NCBI RefSeq assembly: GCF_004745865.1
Contig: NZ_SRKZ01000003.1
Span: 620,001 to 684,000, forward strand
DNA length: 64,000 nt
Direction: 5' to 3'
DNA from: Hymenobacter wooponensis
GTDB taxonomy: Bacteria; Bacteroidota; Bacteroidia; Cytophagales; Hymenobacteraceae
In this document: positions 54,513-63,616 of the stretch, in pieces
Layout of the letters: each line of letters starts with the position of its first letter
Position numbering within the stretch: the stretch's first letter is position 1
Notes under the pieces: generated by a model
Databases searched by the model: none
Told to the model about the DNA's origin: nothing
Seen by the model: only the letters and a program-made list of their open reading frames with translations
Made by a program: the position numbers and the translations under genes

Positions 54513-55506
54513 GGGCTAATGCGTGGAGACCTTGGATGGTAAGGCTAGCCGTAAAGGTTTCGCCGGTGTGGTGAGTGGTTAGAGTATGCTGGCCGGGGTA
54601 CAACAACGCCAGCCGTTTCCGAACATTGGGCAATCCGATGCCGCCGGGCTCATCCAGCGCGTTCGTCGGTTTTATGGCAATCGGGTTCTGCACGCTGAAG
54701 GCTAGGGTATTGTCTTTTATCTCTACCCGTACTTTCAGGTCGCCGGGGGCTAACCGGGCGGGGCTGTGCTTGTAGGCATTTTCCAGCAGGTGAATAAAGA
54801 GCAGAGGGGCAATGTAGTAGGATTCCGTCTCCCCTGCTATTTGCAGGTCTACCACGGGGCTGTTCTTGTAGCGGAGCTGCTGCAAACTCACGTAATCCTG
54901 CAAATAGTCCATCTCCCGGGCCAGGGGCACAGTGGCCGCATTGGACTCATAAATCATGTAGCGCATGAGCGAGGCCAGGTGCATCACTGCATCCGGGGCG
55001 GCGGGGGCTTGCTTGTACACCAAGGTATGGATGTTGTTGAGGGTATTGAACAGGAAGTGCGGGTTAATCTGCGACTTCAGGTAGTTCAACTCTGCCTCCA
55101 CGGCCTGCTTTTCCAGCTGCTCCTTCCGGATGGTATTTAGCACCAGCGTCTCAGTTACCCGGGCCAGCCAGCTCAGAAAGAGAAAGATGGGTACCGTCGT
55201 AATCAGGTGCATGGAATACTGCCCAAAATCAAACGATTTTTGATAAAAAAGGACAAACGGAACCGGCCCGGTCAGCACAACTGCTGCTAGCTGAAACCAG
55301 TAGTCTCTTCCTTTTCTCTGGCCGGCCTGCCGAGTTAGCAGGTAGAAGTGGCTGTAGAAAACATACAGGCAGGTTGCAATGAACCCCACCGTGGTGGTAC
55401 GCCAGTAAGCGTCGCTGTCACTATTCAGCTGCAAGCCAACCAGCAAGGTGAATAAGCCCCAGACGATTAGGTGAATCAGCCAGAAGATTTTTTTGACGCG
55501 CTCCAT
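54481..55506 (-). CDS. LytS/YehU-type sensor histidine kinase
   Basis: A 341-residue membrane kinase. Four hydrophobic segments lie in the first 125 residues. A short coiled coil follows, then the His_kinase (PF06580) motif SQINPHFLFNTLNNIH (His150), LLFIHLLENAYKHSP as the N box and PGGIGLPNVRKRL as the G box. It pairs with the LytTR regulator, 32-nt overlap. Such pairs are common in Bacteroidota, with poorly known signals. It is divergent from the ABC exporter operon 265 bp away, which may be its target. Confidence 0.92.
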   Translation of the reverse strand: MERVKKIFWLIHLIVWGLFTLLVGLQLNSDSDAYWRTTTVGFIATCLYVFYSHFYLLTRQAGQRKGRDYWFQLAAVVLTGPVPFVLFYQKSFDFGQYSMHLITTVPIFLFLSWLARVTETLVLNTIRKEQLEKQAVEAELNYLKSQINPHFLFNTLNNIHTLVYKQAPAAPDAVMHLASLMRYMIYESNAATVPLAREMDYLQDYVSLQQLRYKNSPVVDLQIAGETESYYIAPLLFIHLLENAYKHSPARLAPGDLKVRVEIKDNTLAFSVQNPIAIKPTNALDEPGGIGLPNVRKRLALLYPGQHTLTTHHTGETFTASLTIQGLHALAHEREAHLLHH

Positions 55507-55771
55507 ACCACAAAGGTGAGTGTTACAACAGTGGCCTAGGCCACCGTTTCGACCAGTTACGGAGGTTAATCTACGAGACGGGCAAAGGAGCCCGCCAGTG
55601 CTTTCGCGGCAGCAAAGTCCTACTTGGCAGATTCGTTCAGCGCATCAGCATATCGGTTTTTGCTTTCCGAGATGGCACCAATTGCTTCGTCCTGAAAGCA
55701 AGCCAGTCAGTCCTAGCCAAGCTGCTGGGCTCACTTGCTCCTGAAAGACTCACCGAAGTTGAACTGATACC

Positions 55772-56701
55772 ATGGGAAAGCACCCGCTAGGCCTCTCCAT
55801 CCGCAATGTCTCCAAGAAGTATGCGAATGGTGTGCAGGCCTTGAATAATGTGTCGCTAAACATCCCGCCGGGCATGTACGGCTTATTAGGCCCCAACGGT
55901 GCTGGCAAATCAACTCTTATGCGCACGCTCGCCACGCTACAAGAGCCCGATGAAGGACAAGTTTTCTTGGGCGACATTGATGTGGTAAACCAAAAGGAAG
56001 AGGTGCGCCAGACGCTGGGCTACCTGCCCCAGGAATTCGGTGTGTACCCCAAAGCCACCGCCGAGGACCTGCTCGACTACTTTGCCGTGCTGAAGGGCAT
56101 TACCAACCGGGCCGTGCGCCGCGCCACCACAGAGGCCTTGCTCAAGCAAACCAACCTCTGGGACAAGCGCAAGCAGAAACTAGGCGGCTACTCTGGCGGC
56201 ATGCGACAGCGCTTTGGCGTGGCCGTGGCCCTGCTCGGCAACCCCCAACTGCTCATTGTGGATGAGCCTACCGCAGGCCTGGACCCGGCCGAGCGGGTGC
56301 GCTTCCTCAATCTGCTGAGTGAAATTGGAGAAAACAGCGTGGTCATCCTCTCCACCCACATCGTGGAAGATGTCTCGGAGCTGTGCACTAACATGGCCAT
56401 CATCAACCAAGGGCGCATCTTGCTGGAGGCGCAGCCCTTGGAGGCCGTGGCTGCCCTCAACGGCCGCATCTGGCGCAAGCTGACCGACAAACAAGCCCTG
56501 CCGACCCTGGAGCAAGAGCACCACGTCATTTCGGCTAAGCTCTTGAGCGGGCGCACCATGGTGCACGTGCACAGCCCCGACCAGCCCGGTAACGGGTTTG
56601 ATCCGGTGGAACCGGACCTTGAGGATGTCTATTTCAGCGCCATGACGGGCTGCTTCGGCCCGGCGATTCAGCAGCCAAAAATGGAGGAAGTAGCGCCATG
56701 A
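55772..56701 (+). CDS. ABC transporter ATP-binding protein
   Basis: A 309-residue ATPase with Walker A GPNGAGKST near 38, LPQEFGVYPKATAEDLLDYF after the Q loop, signature YSGGMRQR near 142, Walker B LLIVDEPTAGLDP near 162 and the H-loop STHIVEDVSE. The C-terminal 90 residues are the accessory region usual in ABC-2 exporters. Its ATGA overlap with the next gene ties it to the permease-peptidase fusion. Together they form an exporter of unknown substrate. Confidence 0.92.
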   Translation: MGKHPLGLSIRNVSKKYANGVQALNNVSLNIPPGMYGLLGPNGAGKSTLMRTLATLQEPDEGQVFLGDIDVVNQKEEVRQTLGYLPQEFGVYPKATAEDLLDYFAVLKGITNRAVRRATTEALLKQTNLWDKRKQKLGGYSGGMRQRFGVAVALLGNPQLLIVDEPTAGLDPAERVRFLNLLSEIGENSVVILSTHIVEDVSELCTNMAIINQGRILLEAQPLEAVAALNGRIWRKLTDKQALPTLEQEHHVISAKLLSGRTMVHVHSPDQPGNGFDPVEPDLEDVYFSAMTGCFGPAIQQPKMEEVAP

Positions 56702-59700
56702 AGCTCCAAACAATTTTTGCGTTCGAATTCCGGTACCAGCTGCGCCGGGCCACTACCTGGCTTTACTTCGGGGCCCTGCTGGTTCTCGCGTTTCTGATTG
56801 TCACGGCCAATTATGCCTCCGATGCGCGCGACGGGTATTTTCTGGTGAATGCGCCCGTCGTCATTGCGTCGGTGGCAGTGATTTGCAGCGGTTTCTGGCT
56901 GGTCATTGGGGCTTCCGTGGCCGGCGAGGCAGCGGCCCGCGACGTGCAGACCCGGATGCATTTGCTCACCTACCCCGCCCCCGCCAGCAAAGCCGCCTAC
57001 CTGGGTGGGCGGTTTCTGGCCGCCTTGGCCCTCAATAGCTTACTGGTGCTCGCCGTTCCACTGGGCATTCTGCTGGCCATGTACGGCTCCGGGATAGAGG
57101 CCGACCTGCTGGGTCCGCTCCGGCCGGCAGCTTACCTGACCACCTTAGGCTTTATCCTTTTGCCCAACGCTCTTTTCGCGACGGCTACGCAGTTTTCGGT
57201 GGCAACGCTTAGCCGCCGGGCCATGGGCAGCTACTTGGGCGCCACGACTCTTTGGGCGACGGCCTACCTGCTCGGCTTTGCGCTGCAGCATGCCGGGGAA
57301 TGGCGGTATGTGGTGGACCCCATGGGGTTTAACTCGGTGATGGATTATCTGACCAAGTGGGGCCCCCTGGAGCGCAATGTGCGCCTGGTCTTGCCCGAGG
57401 GCTCCCTGCTGGCCAACCGCCTCCTGTGGCTCGTTGCTTCGCTAGGCCTGCTGGCATTCACGTATTTCCGTTTTCGATTCGTTTTACCCGAAACTGGCTC
57501 CAAACCTAAGCCGGCTCAGCAGCCAACAACGGATAAGGCGGCCCTAGAGCAACCGCAGTGGGGAACGGGAAACGCGCGGCCACTGGTCAAGGAGCCGTAT
57601 GGCGTGGCCACGCAACTACGCCAATTGCGCCTCATTACGGGAGATACCTTTTGGCAGCTCGCCAAAAGCAAGTATGGGCTGCCGCTGCTGGCAGTGCTGG
57701 CCGGGCTGGCGGCGCTCACCCTCCGCGGCAACCTGAAAGCCCGCGGCGTGCCTTTGCTGCCTCGCACCGACTTTGTATTGCACTTGCTGACGGCGCCCCT
57801 GACAGAGCCCAAGTTTTGCACGATACTCATCACCTTGCTCACCATTTTCTACGCCGGCGAGCTGGTGTGGCGGGAGCGGGAAACGGGCCTGAGCGACATT
57901 ACTAATGCGGCCCCTGTGCCCGAATGGGTACTGTTCGGAGGCCGTTTTCTAGCTCTGGCCATGATGTCGGGGGTGTGGTTGGTCTTGCTAATGGCGGCTG
58001 GCGGGGTAGCGCAAGTGGCCTTGGGTGGCACGACTCCAGAAATCGGGTTGTACCTACAAACATTCTTCGGGCTGCAGCTGGTGGAGTGCGTGCTTTTTGC
58101 CCTGCTGGCCCTCCTGGTGCACGTGCTGGTAAATCAGAAATTCGTAGGCCACCTAGTGACGTTGGCTGTCTATGGGTTTATGGTCTTTGCCCACCTGCTA
58201 GGCATCGAGCACAAGCTGCTGGTTTATTCCGCCAGCCCTCACTGGACTTATACCGACATGGCCGGATTCGGGCCGACGCTGGCGCCCTGGCTGTGGTTCA
58301 AAGGGTATTGGCTGGCGTGGGCCCTGCTGCTGGCGGTGGCCGGGGTGCTGTTCTGGGTGCGAGGCCGGGAAATTAGTGTGGCATCGCGGCTGCAACTGGC
58401 CCGCCGACGCTTCACAGGTTCTTTGATACGGGTAGCGGCGGTTATTACCGTAGCCATCGTGGGATTGGGCGGGTTTATTTTCTACAACACCAATGTGCTG
58501 CATGACTACTCCAACGCCTCCGCCTCGGCGGCGCAGCGGGCAGTTTACGAACAGCGCTACCGCCGGTACCAAAACGTGCCCCAACCCCAGCTAACCGGCG
58601 TAAACCTACGAGTAGAACTGTACCCTAAGCAGCAGACGGCAGAAATACAGGGCACCTACCTACTGGTGAATAATACACCAGTGGCTATTGACTCGGTGCA
58701 TGTGGCGACGGGAACGGATGACGTGGAAACCACCGCCGTTGCTTTCGACCAGCCAGCCAGGCCGGTACTTACCGACGTGGAGCTAGGCCACTACATCTAC
58801 GCCCTAAACAAGCCGCTGCTCCCCGGCGATTCACTGCGTCTACGCTTTCGGGTAACGCACCAAGCACATGGCTTTTCCAACCGCGGCGCCGATGCGCAGG
58901 TATTGGCCAACGGCACCAGCTTCCGGAATCTGGAATGGTTGCCTGTCATCGGCTACCAGCCGTACCGGGAGTTGGACGAGACCGGCGCCCGCAAAGCGCA
59001 CGGCTTGGCACCCCGACCCGCCACATATTCGCTCTACGATGTGGCGGCGCGTCGATACGCCCCATTTCCTGAGCAAATCCGCTTCGAGGCCGTGGTGGGA
59101 ACAGATGCTGGCCAAACGGTGGTGGCGCCGGGCACCTTGCGCCGCACCTGGACTACCCTCGGCCGCCGCTACTTCCACTATGCCTCCGATGCGCCCATTC
59201 GCAACGAATACGCCTTTTTTTCGGCCAACTACGCGGTACAGGAAGGCAAATGGCGCAACCCATCGGCGGGCGCAGCGCAGGAGGTGGCCATCCAGATTTA
59301 TTATCCTCCAAGTATGACGGAGAACCCGGCGCGGATGATCCGGAGCGCCCAGGCGTCGCTGGACTATTACACCCGACAGTTCGGGCCCTACCCGCACCGG
59401 CAACTGCGCTTTGTAGCCCAACCAGGGCATAGCTTCGGCAACCACGCTGCACCCATCAACATCACGGCGGGGGAAGGCTTTTTCCTTCTAAACACTAAGG
59501 CCGACAAGCGGGACTTTGACCTGGTGACGGCCGTGGTGGCGCACGAAGTAGCTCACCAATGGTGGGGCAACCAGCTTAAACAGGCTTACGTGGAGGGCGC
59601 TGGCCTGATTAGCGAAAGCCTGGCGTGGTACTCGGCCATGGGCGTGCTGGAAGACAACTACGGAGCTGACCACCTGCCAGCGCTGCTGAGCTTCTTGCGG

Positions 59701-60318
59701 GAAGAGAACGAAACCCCGCGCACCCGCGCCGCCAAGCCGCTGTTGCAAGCCGACGACTTTTACCAGAACTACCGCAAAGGCCCCTTCGCGCTGTACGCGC
59801 TCAGCCAACACATTGGCCGCGACCGGGTGAATGGCGCGCTCCGGCAGTTACTGGCAAAGCACCGCCCGGGCACCCGTCCATTTGCCACTTCCCTAGACCT
59901 GTACCAGGAGTTGCAGACGGCCACGCCCGATTCGCTCCAACCGCTGCTCCACGATCTGTTCCGGGCCAATACCTTCTGGGAGCTGGCAACGACAAATGCC
60001 ACCGCCAAGCAGCTAAAAGGCGGTGCCTGGCAGGTTACGCTTGGCCTACAGGCGCACAAGCTGGTGGTGGACAGCGCCGGCACCGAGACGAAGCTACCAA
60101 TGCAAGAGTGGGTGGAAGTTGGCGTTTTTGCCCCCGCCAAGGCGGGACAGAAGACAGGCCGGCCGCTCTACCTGCAAAAGCATCTGATTACATCGGGCCA
60201 GCAAACCATTGTGCTAACTGTCCCGAGTAAGCCCGCTAAAGCCGGCCTTGACCCGCGCGGCTTATTAATTGATTGGGAAGCAACAGACAACAGCAAGGCA
60301 GTAACAGCAATGCCCTAG
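56698..60318 (+). CDS. ABC-2 permease fused to M1-family metallopeptidase
   Basis: A 1206-residue fusion. The N-terminal 600 residues contain two sets of about six hydrophobic segments (near 15-265 and 320-605), an ABC-2-type permease pair. The C-terminal 600 residues contain an M1 aminopeptidase-like unit with the zinc site HEVAHQWWGNQL (H949, E950, H953), and 19 residues later a Glu (E973, SESLAWYSAM). The usual M1 GAMEN motif is not apparent; GHSFGNHAAPINI lies at about that place, so exopeptidase activity is uncertain. The same architecture is known in Bacteroidota, usually annotated as ABC transporter permease/M1 family aminopeptidase. The peptidase is probably on the outer face of the inner membrane. 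The substrate is unknown. Confidence 0.87.
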   Translation: MKLQTIFAFEFRYQLRRATTWLYFGALLVLAFLIVTANYASDARDGYFLVNAPVVIASVAVICSGFWLVIGASVAGEAAARDVQTRMHLLTYPAPASKAAYLGGRFLAALALNSLLVLAVPLGILLAMYGSGIEADLLGPLRPAAYLTTLGFILLPNALFATATQFSVATLSRRAMGSYLGATTLWATAYLLGFALQHAGEWRYVVDPMGFNSVMDYLTKWGPLERNVRLVLPEGSLLANRLLWLVASLGLLAFTYFRFRFVLPETGSKPKPAQQPTTDKAALEQPQWGTGNARPLVKEPYGVATQLRQLRLITGDTFWQLAKSKYGLPLLAVLAGLAALTLRGNLKARGVPLLPRTDFVLHLLTAPLTEPKFCTILITLLTIFYAGELVWRERETGLSDITNAAPVPEWVLFGGRFLALAMMSGVWLVLLMAAGGVAQVALGGTTPEIGLYLQTFFGLQLVECVLFALLALLVHVLVNQKFVGHLVTLAVYGFMVFAHLLGIEHKLLVYSASPHWTYTDMAGFGPTLAPWLWFKGYWLAWALLLAVAGVLFWVRGREISVASRLQLARRRFTGSLIRVAAVITVAIVGLGGFIFYNTNVLHDYSNASASAAQRAVYEQRYRRYQNVPQPQLTGVNLRVELYPKQQTAEIQGTYLLVNNTPVAIDSVHVATGTDDVETTAVAFDQPARPVLTDVELGHYIYALNKPLLPGDSLRLRFRVTHQAHGFSNRGADAQVLANGTSFRNLEWLPVIGYQPYRELDETGARKAHGLAPRPATYSLYDVAARRYAPFPEQIRFEAVVGTDAGQTVVAPGTLRRTWTTLGRRYFHYASDAPIRNEYAFFSANYAVQEGKWRNPSAGAAQEVAIQIYYPPSMTENPARMIRSAQASLDYYTRQFGPYPHRQLRFVAQPGHSFGNHAAPINITAGEGFFLLNTKADKRDFDLVTAVVAHEVAHQWWGNQLKQAYVEGAGLISESLAWYSAMGVLEDNYGADHLPALLSFLREENETPRTRAAKPLLQADDFYQNYRKGPFALYALSQHIGRDRVNGALRQLLAKHRPGTRPFATSLDLYQELQTATPDSLQPLLHDLFRANTFWELATTNATAKQLKGGAWQVTLGLQAHKLVVDSAGTETKLPMQEWVEVGVFAPAKAGQKTGRPLYLQKHLITSGQQTIVLTVPSKPAKAGLDPRGLLIDWEATDNSKAVTAMP

Positions 60319-60426
60319 CCTGCTCCGAGCTTTCATACTTCAGGTGCGCTTATGATACTCAGAAAGAAAGTATAGCCCTGACGCCATGTACCCCACCCAG
60401 GGTATGCAACAGAGTAGGCTTCCGGT

Positions 60427-61941
60427 CTACCGCTTGCCTTGGGTGGGCTGGCGCCAGGTATCGGTGCGGAATGGAGTAGCGGGCAGGCCAGCGGCGTTGA
60501 ACAGATTTGGCATGGGCGACTTGCGCCAGCCGAAGCGCACTGCTACCGGCTGCGTCACTTGGTCGCTGGATACGATTACCGTGTTGCCCTCTACGCGGGC
60601 TTGGGCCGGGTGAAACACGCTGTCGGGGCCGGCTATGGTGAACTCGCGCAGGGGGCCACCTTCGGCGCGTAGGCCGGTAGTATGGTCGAAGGTCAGCTGA
60701 ACTTGGCCGCTTTCTACTTTCATGGCTTTGTAGACGGGTCCGGAGGTTTCCAGCTTCGGCTGTCCGTACTCGTTGTGCAGGGCCCACAGGGCCAGGCGGT
60801 GGCCTACGGTTTGCTTGTTGCGGGGGTGAATATCGAGGGAGTCGCCCACGTCGGTGGTTACTACCATGCCGGTGTGCGGTACCTGCAGCCAAGAGAGCAG
60901 CTGCGCTTCACGAATTTCGGCGTTCTGGCCTTTGTGCGGGGCAATCTGCACAAAGTAGAAGGGCAGGTTGGGCTGCTGCCAGTCCTGGCGCCAGTTGGCA
61001 ATCATGGCCGGAAAGAGAGTGCGATACTGGTAAGCCCGTTCGGCGTTACTCTCCCCCTGGTACCAGATAACGCCCTTGAGAGTGTAGGGCTCCAGCCCCT
61101 TAATCATGCCGTTGTAGAGCTTGGTAGGTGACTTGTTGCTGGTGGCGCTCAGCGGCTCGGCCGGCTTGGGGCGAGTAGTCTGGGGGTTGGCTTCCTTCTC
61201 CTGCTTCCAGGCGGCCAGCTCCGCTTCGTAGGCCGGACGGCGGGTCAGCCCCTCGGCGTAGCGCGTCAGAATCGGGCGTAGCTCTGGGTTCGGCTCCAGC
61301 ACCTCGCGCCGGGTCCACGACTCAGCGGGCGTACCGCCCCAGGAGGAATGAATCAGCCCAACCGGCACCCCGGTTTGCTGGTGAATCTCCTGCCCGAAAA
61401 AGTACCCCACCGCCGAAAAGCTGCCTACCGTCTGGGGGGAGCACACCACCCAACTGCCCTGTACATCGCGCTCCGGCGTATCAGCTACCTTCTGGGCCAC
61501 TGTGAACATCCGGATGGTGGGATAGTTGGCTTTAGGCACTACCTCCGCCTCGTTCACTACCCCCGTCATCCATTTAGATGCCCCCTTCGCAATCGGGAAA
61601 GCCATATTCGACTGCCCCGAGCACAGCCACACCTCGCCGAGGAGCACGTTCTTAATGGTCAGCTGATTTTTCCCCTGAACCGTGAGCGTGTATGGGCCGC
61701 CAGCTTTGGTAGTGGGCACCCGCACCAGCCAATTGCCTTGGGCATCGGCGGTTGTCTTTACTGGCTGCTTCGCCCAACTAGCCTTTACCGTCACGGCCTC
61801 CCCCGGTACGGCCCAGCCCCAGAGCGCCACAGTAGTTTTCTGCTGGAGCACCATGTTATCCGTCATGAGGGCGGGCAGGGTGACATCGGCAAAGGCTGAA
61901 TGAGCTAAGAGAAACAGAAGATTGAAAAGGATGCGGCGCAT
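60427..61941 (-). CDS. Sialate O-acetylesterase-like SGNH hydrolase
   Basis: A 504-residue exported esterase (signal peptide 1-18, AHSAFA). An N-terminal sandwich (PALMTDNMVLQQ, WGWAVPGEAVTV) is followed by an SGNH hydrolase: VWLCSGQSNMAFP with the nucleophile Ser near 110, GLIHSSWGGTPAESW, VIWYQGESNA and the Asp-His pair near 390 (DIHPRNKQTVG). The family removes acetyl groups from sugars. Pectin is heavily acetylated and the flanking genes are glycosidases, so a pectin or rhamnogalacturonan acetylesterase role is more likely than action on sialic acid. Convergent with the M1 fusion gene. Confidence 0.88.
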   Translation of the reverse strand: MRRILFNLLFLLAHSAFADVTLPALMTDNMVLQQKTTVALWGWAVPGEAVTVKASWAKQPVKTTADAQGNWLVRVPTTKAGGPYTLTVQGKNQLTIKNVLLGEVWLCSGQSNMAFPIAKGASKWMTGVVNEAEVVPKANYPTIRMFTVAQKVADTPERDVQGSWVVCSPQTVGSFSAVGYFFGQEIHQQTGVPVGLIHSSWGGTPAESWTRREVLEPNPELRPILTRYAEGLTRRPAYEAELAAWKQEKEANPQTTRPKPAEPLSATSNKSPTKLYNGMIKGLEPYTLKGVIWYQGESNAERAYQYRTLFPAMIANWRQDWQQPNLPFYFVQIAPHKGQNAEIREAQLLSWLQVPHTGMVVTTDVGDSLDIHPRNKQTVGHRLALWALHNEYGQPKLETSGPVYKAMKVESGQVQLTFDHTTGLRAEGGPLREFTIAGPDSVFHPAQARVEGNTVIVSSDQVTQPVAVRFGWRKSPMPNLFNAAGLPATPFRTDTWRQPTQGKR

Positions 61942-61974
61942 GAGTAAAATTGAGAGCTAGAGATCTATTCATCT

Positions 61975-62145
61975 GTCATGTCGAGTTGGTCGAGACATCT
62001 CGCGTGCTGACGTGCAGTAGTAATCTGACATTAGCGAGCGAGATGTCTCGACAGGCTCGACATGACGTTCACGTGTGGGCCGTTGTTTGTACAATCGTTC
62101 TAGGCCAGTCTATCACCCCCAACCCCACGCCGCTTCATGCGCGGA
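61975..62145. repeat. Composite intergenic repeat, copy 3 (inverted)
   Basis: An inverted pair built on GTCATGTCGAGTTGGTCGAG (61976-61995) and its near-complement CGAGATGTCTCGACAGGCTC (62039-62058) is followed by CGTTCTAGGCCAG (62096-62108). Then, in reverse orientation, comes the CCCCAACCCCACGCCGCTTC unit (from about 62117) seen at 40752. The whole is the mirror image of the composite element in copies 1 and 2. Confidence 0.8.
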
Positions 62146-62172
62146 AGCACATTTAGGGAGCTAGTGTTCTAA

Positions 62173-63252
62173 TCAAGTGATTTTAAAGACGAAGGAGGAG
62201 GCGGTCATGTATTGGCCGCCCTGGGAGGCGCCGAACAGGTATTCGGGTTTGCCGTTGCGCATGAGCAGTTGGGGGCGCTCTAGGCGGCCGTAGCGCTTAA
62301 GCTTAGGCGGGGCGGGTGGCTCCTGTACGCCGTACTCGCGCAGGGGCAAGAAGGCAATCTTGGGGTAGGTCCACTCCTTGCCATCTTTAGATTCCAAGTA
62401 GAGGCCTACTTCCTGGTTATACACGCCCATGTCGCGGGCCAGCAGGTGCAATTTGCCCTGCTGCTCCCACACGTAGGCATCCTCAAACTGTTTGTTGTTG
62501 CCGAGACGGGAGAAGTCAATGACGGGGTTACCGGCGTACTTCACGTAGGGCCCCTCCAAGCGGTCGGCAATGGCTAGGCCGTACTTGCGGTTACCCCGGA
62601 TGACGGGATCCTTAGACGTCACGTAGTCCTGGGTATTCCAAGATTTGTAGTAGAGCCAGTATTTGCCCTGGTGCTTTACAAAGGCCGGATTGGTGGTGCA
62701 GTGGTCGTCCCAGGCGCCCGTTTCGCCAGGCAGCAGCAGGGGCTGGTCGGGCCGGGTCCAGGGGCCTTCGAGGCGGTCGGCGGTAGCCAGGCCGATGCGC
62801 TTGGTGTCGGTCTTACCGTTGAAGGTGCCCATGAAAAACAAGCAGTACTTGCCATCCACCAGCTGAATGTGGGGGTTGTGGCAGGTGGTGGCATCCCAGA
62901 AGCCGGGGCCGCGCGGGGCCAGCACCGTTTCCTGGTACACGAAAGGCCCCTCGGGCGTGTCGGCCACGGCGCGGGCAATTTCACAGCTGTTCAGCCAACC
63001 ACCCATGCCCTTAGCAGCGGGCCAGCGCGAGAAGAATACGTGTACCCGGCCGTCGGGCCCGTAAATGGGGCTGTTGCACCACACGTAGTAGCCCTCCTGC
63101 TCCAGCATGCGGCCGACGGGCTTCAAATGCTTGCTGAACTTAGAAAAGTCAGCTTTCGGAAAATCCAGCAACCGCCCCGCCCCAAAGCCGGCAGCCACTC
63201 GGGCCAGCGGAGCAAAGGTTAGAGTTGCCAGGAAAGCGCGGCGGGAAAGCAT
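62173..63252 (-). CDS. GH43-like beta-propeller glycosidase, exported
   Basis: A 359-residue protein with an N-terminal Arg-Arg export signal (MLSRRAFLATLTFAPLARVA), possibly Tat type. The rest has the repeated blade pattern of five-bladed propeller glycosidases of the GH43/GH32/GH117 sort: CNSPIYGPDGRVHVFFSRWP, ATTCHNPHIQLVDGKYCLFF, DDHCTTNPAFVKHQGKYWLYY and QFEDAYVWEQQGKLHLLARD. Candidate catalytic acids are the Asp in SPIYGPDG and the Glu in FEDAYVWE. The family number cannot be fixed by eye. The place between an acetylesterase and a GH106-like gene suggests a pectin side-chain sugar such as arabinose or galactose. Eight codons upstream are open but unlike a start. Confidence 0.7.
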   Translation of the reverse strand: MLSRRAFLATLTFAPLARVAAGFGAGRLLDFPKADFSKFSKHLKPVGRMLEQEGYYVWCNSPIYGPDGRVHVFFSRWPAAKGMGGWLNSCEIARAVADTPEGPFVYQETVLAPRGPGFWDATTCHNPHIQLVDGKYCLFFMGTFNGKTDTKRIGLATADRLEGPWTRPDQPLLLPGETGAWDDHCTTNPAFVKHQGKYWLYYKSWNTQDYVTSKDPVIRGNRKYGLAIADRLEGPYVKYAGNPVIDFSRLGNNKQFEDAYVWEQQGKLHLLARDMGVYNQEVGLYLESKDGKEWTYPKIAFLPLREYGVQEPPAPPKLKRYGRLERPQLLMRNGKPEYLFGASQGGQYMTASSFVFKIT

Positions 63253-63264
63253 GAAGGGTAGGTT

Positions 63265-63565
63265 GTAGAGACGCAAGATTTTGCGTCTCGTAGTTGCTGA
63301 TGTTGTTTAGGCAAATCGTGTATAGACGCAGGCTTCTGAAACTATCATGCTGAGCTTGACGATTCATCTCGTGTGCTAACTCTGCTTATTACTTCGCACG
63401 TCATCCTGACGAAGGAAGGATTTTACCACGCAGGAACGACTGGCCTAGCGCATCGTGCTGACGTGAGAAAATCCTTCGCCCTGATCAGGATGTCGTGCTG
63501 TTGTGGTGAGTTACCATGGCAACGTCAGCACGCGAGATGTCTCGACTCCGCTCGACATGACGTTC
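63265..63565. repeat. Intergenic repeat block upstream of the GH43-like gene
   Basis: A near-perfect hairpin GAGACGCAA-GATT-TTGCGTCTC (63268-63289) is followed by a partial CATGCTGAGCTTGACGATTC arm (from about 63347). A GTCATCCTGACGAAGGAAGG unit (63400-63419), the linker CTGGCCTAGC, a diverged complement (AAAATCCTTCGCCCTGATCA) and a final CGCGAGATGTCTCGACTCCG arm come next. These are the units of the other blocks in a different order. TTCTAGGCCAG follows at about 63577. Confidence 0.75.
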
Positions 63566-63616
63566 TCTTTAGTTCGTTCTAGGCCAGTCGTTGCAGCGGC
63601 GCGGCTTTAACCACCT

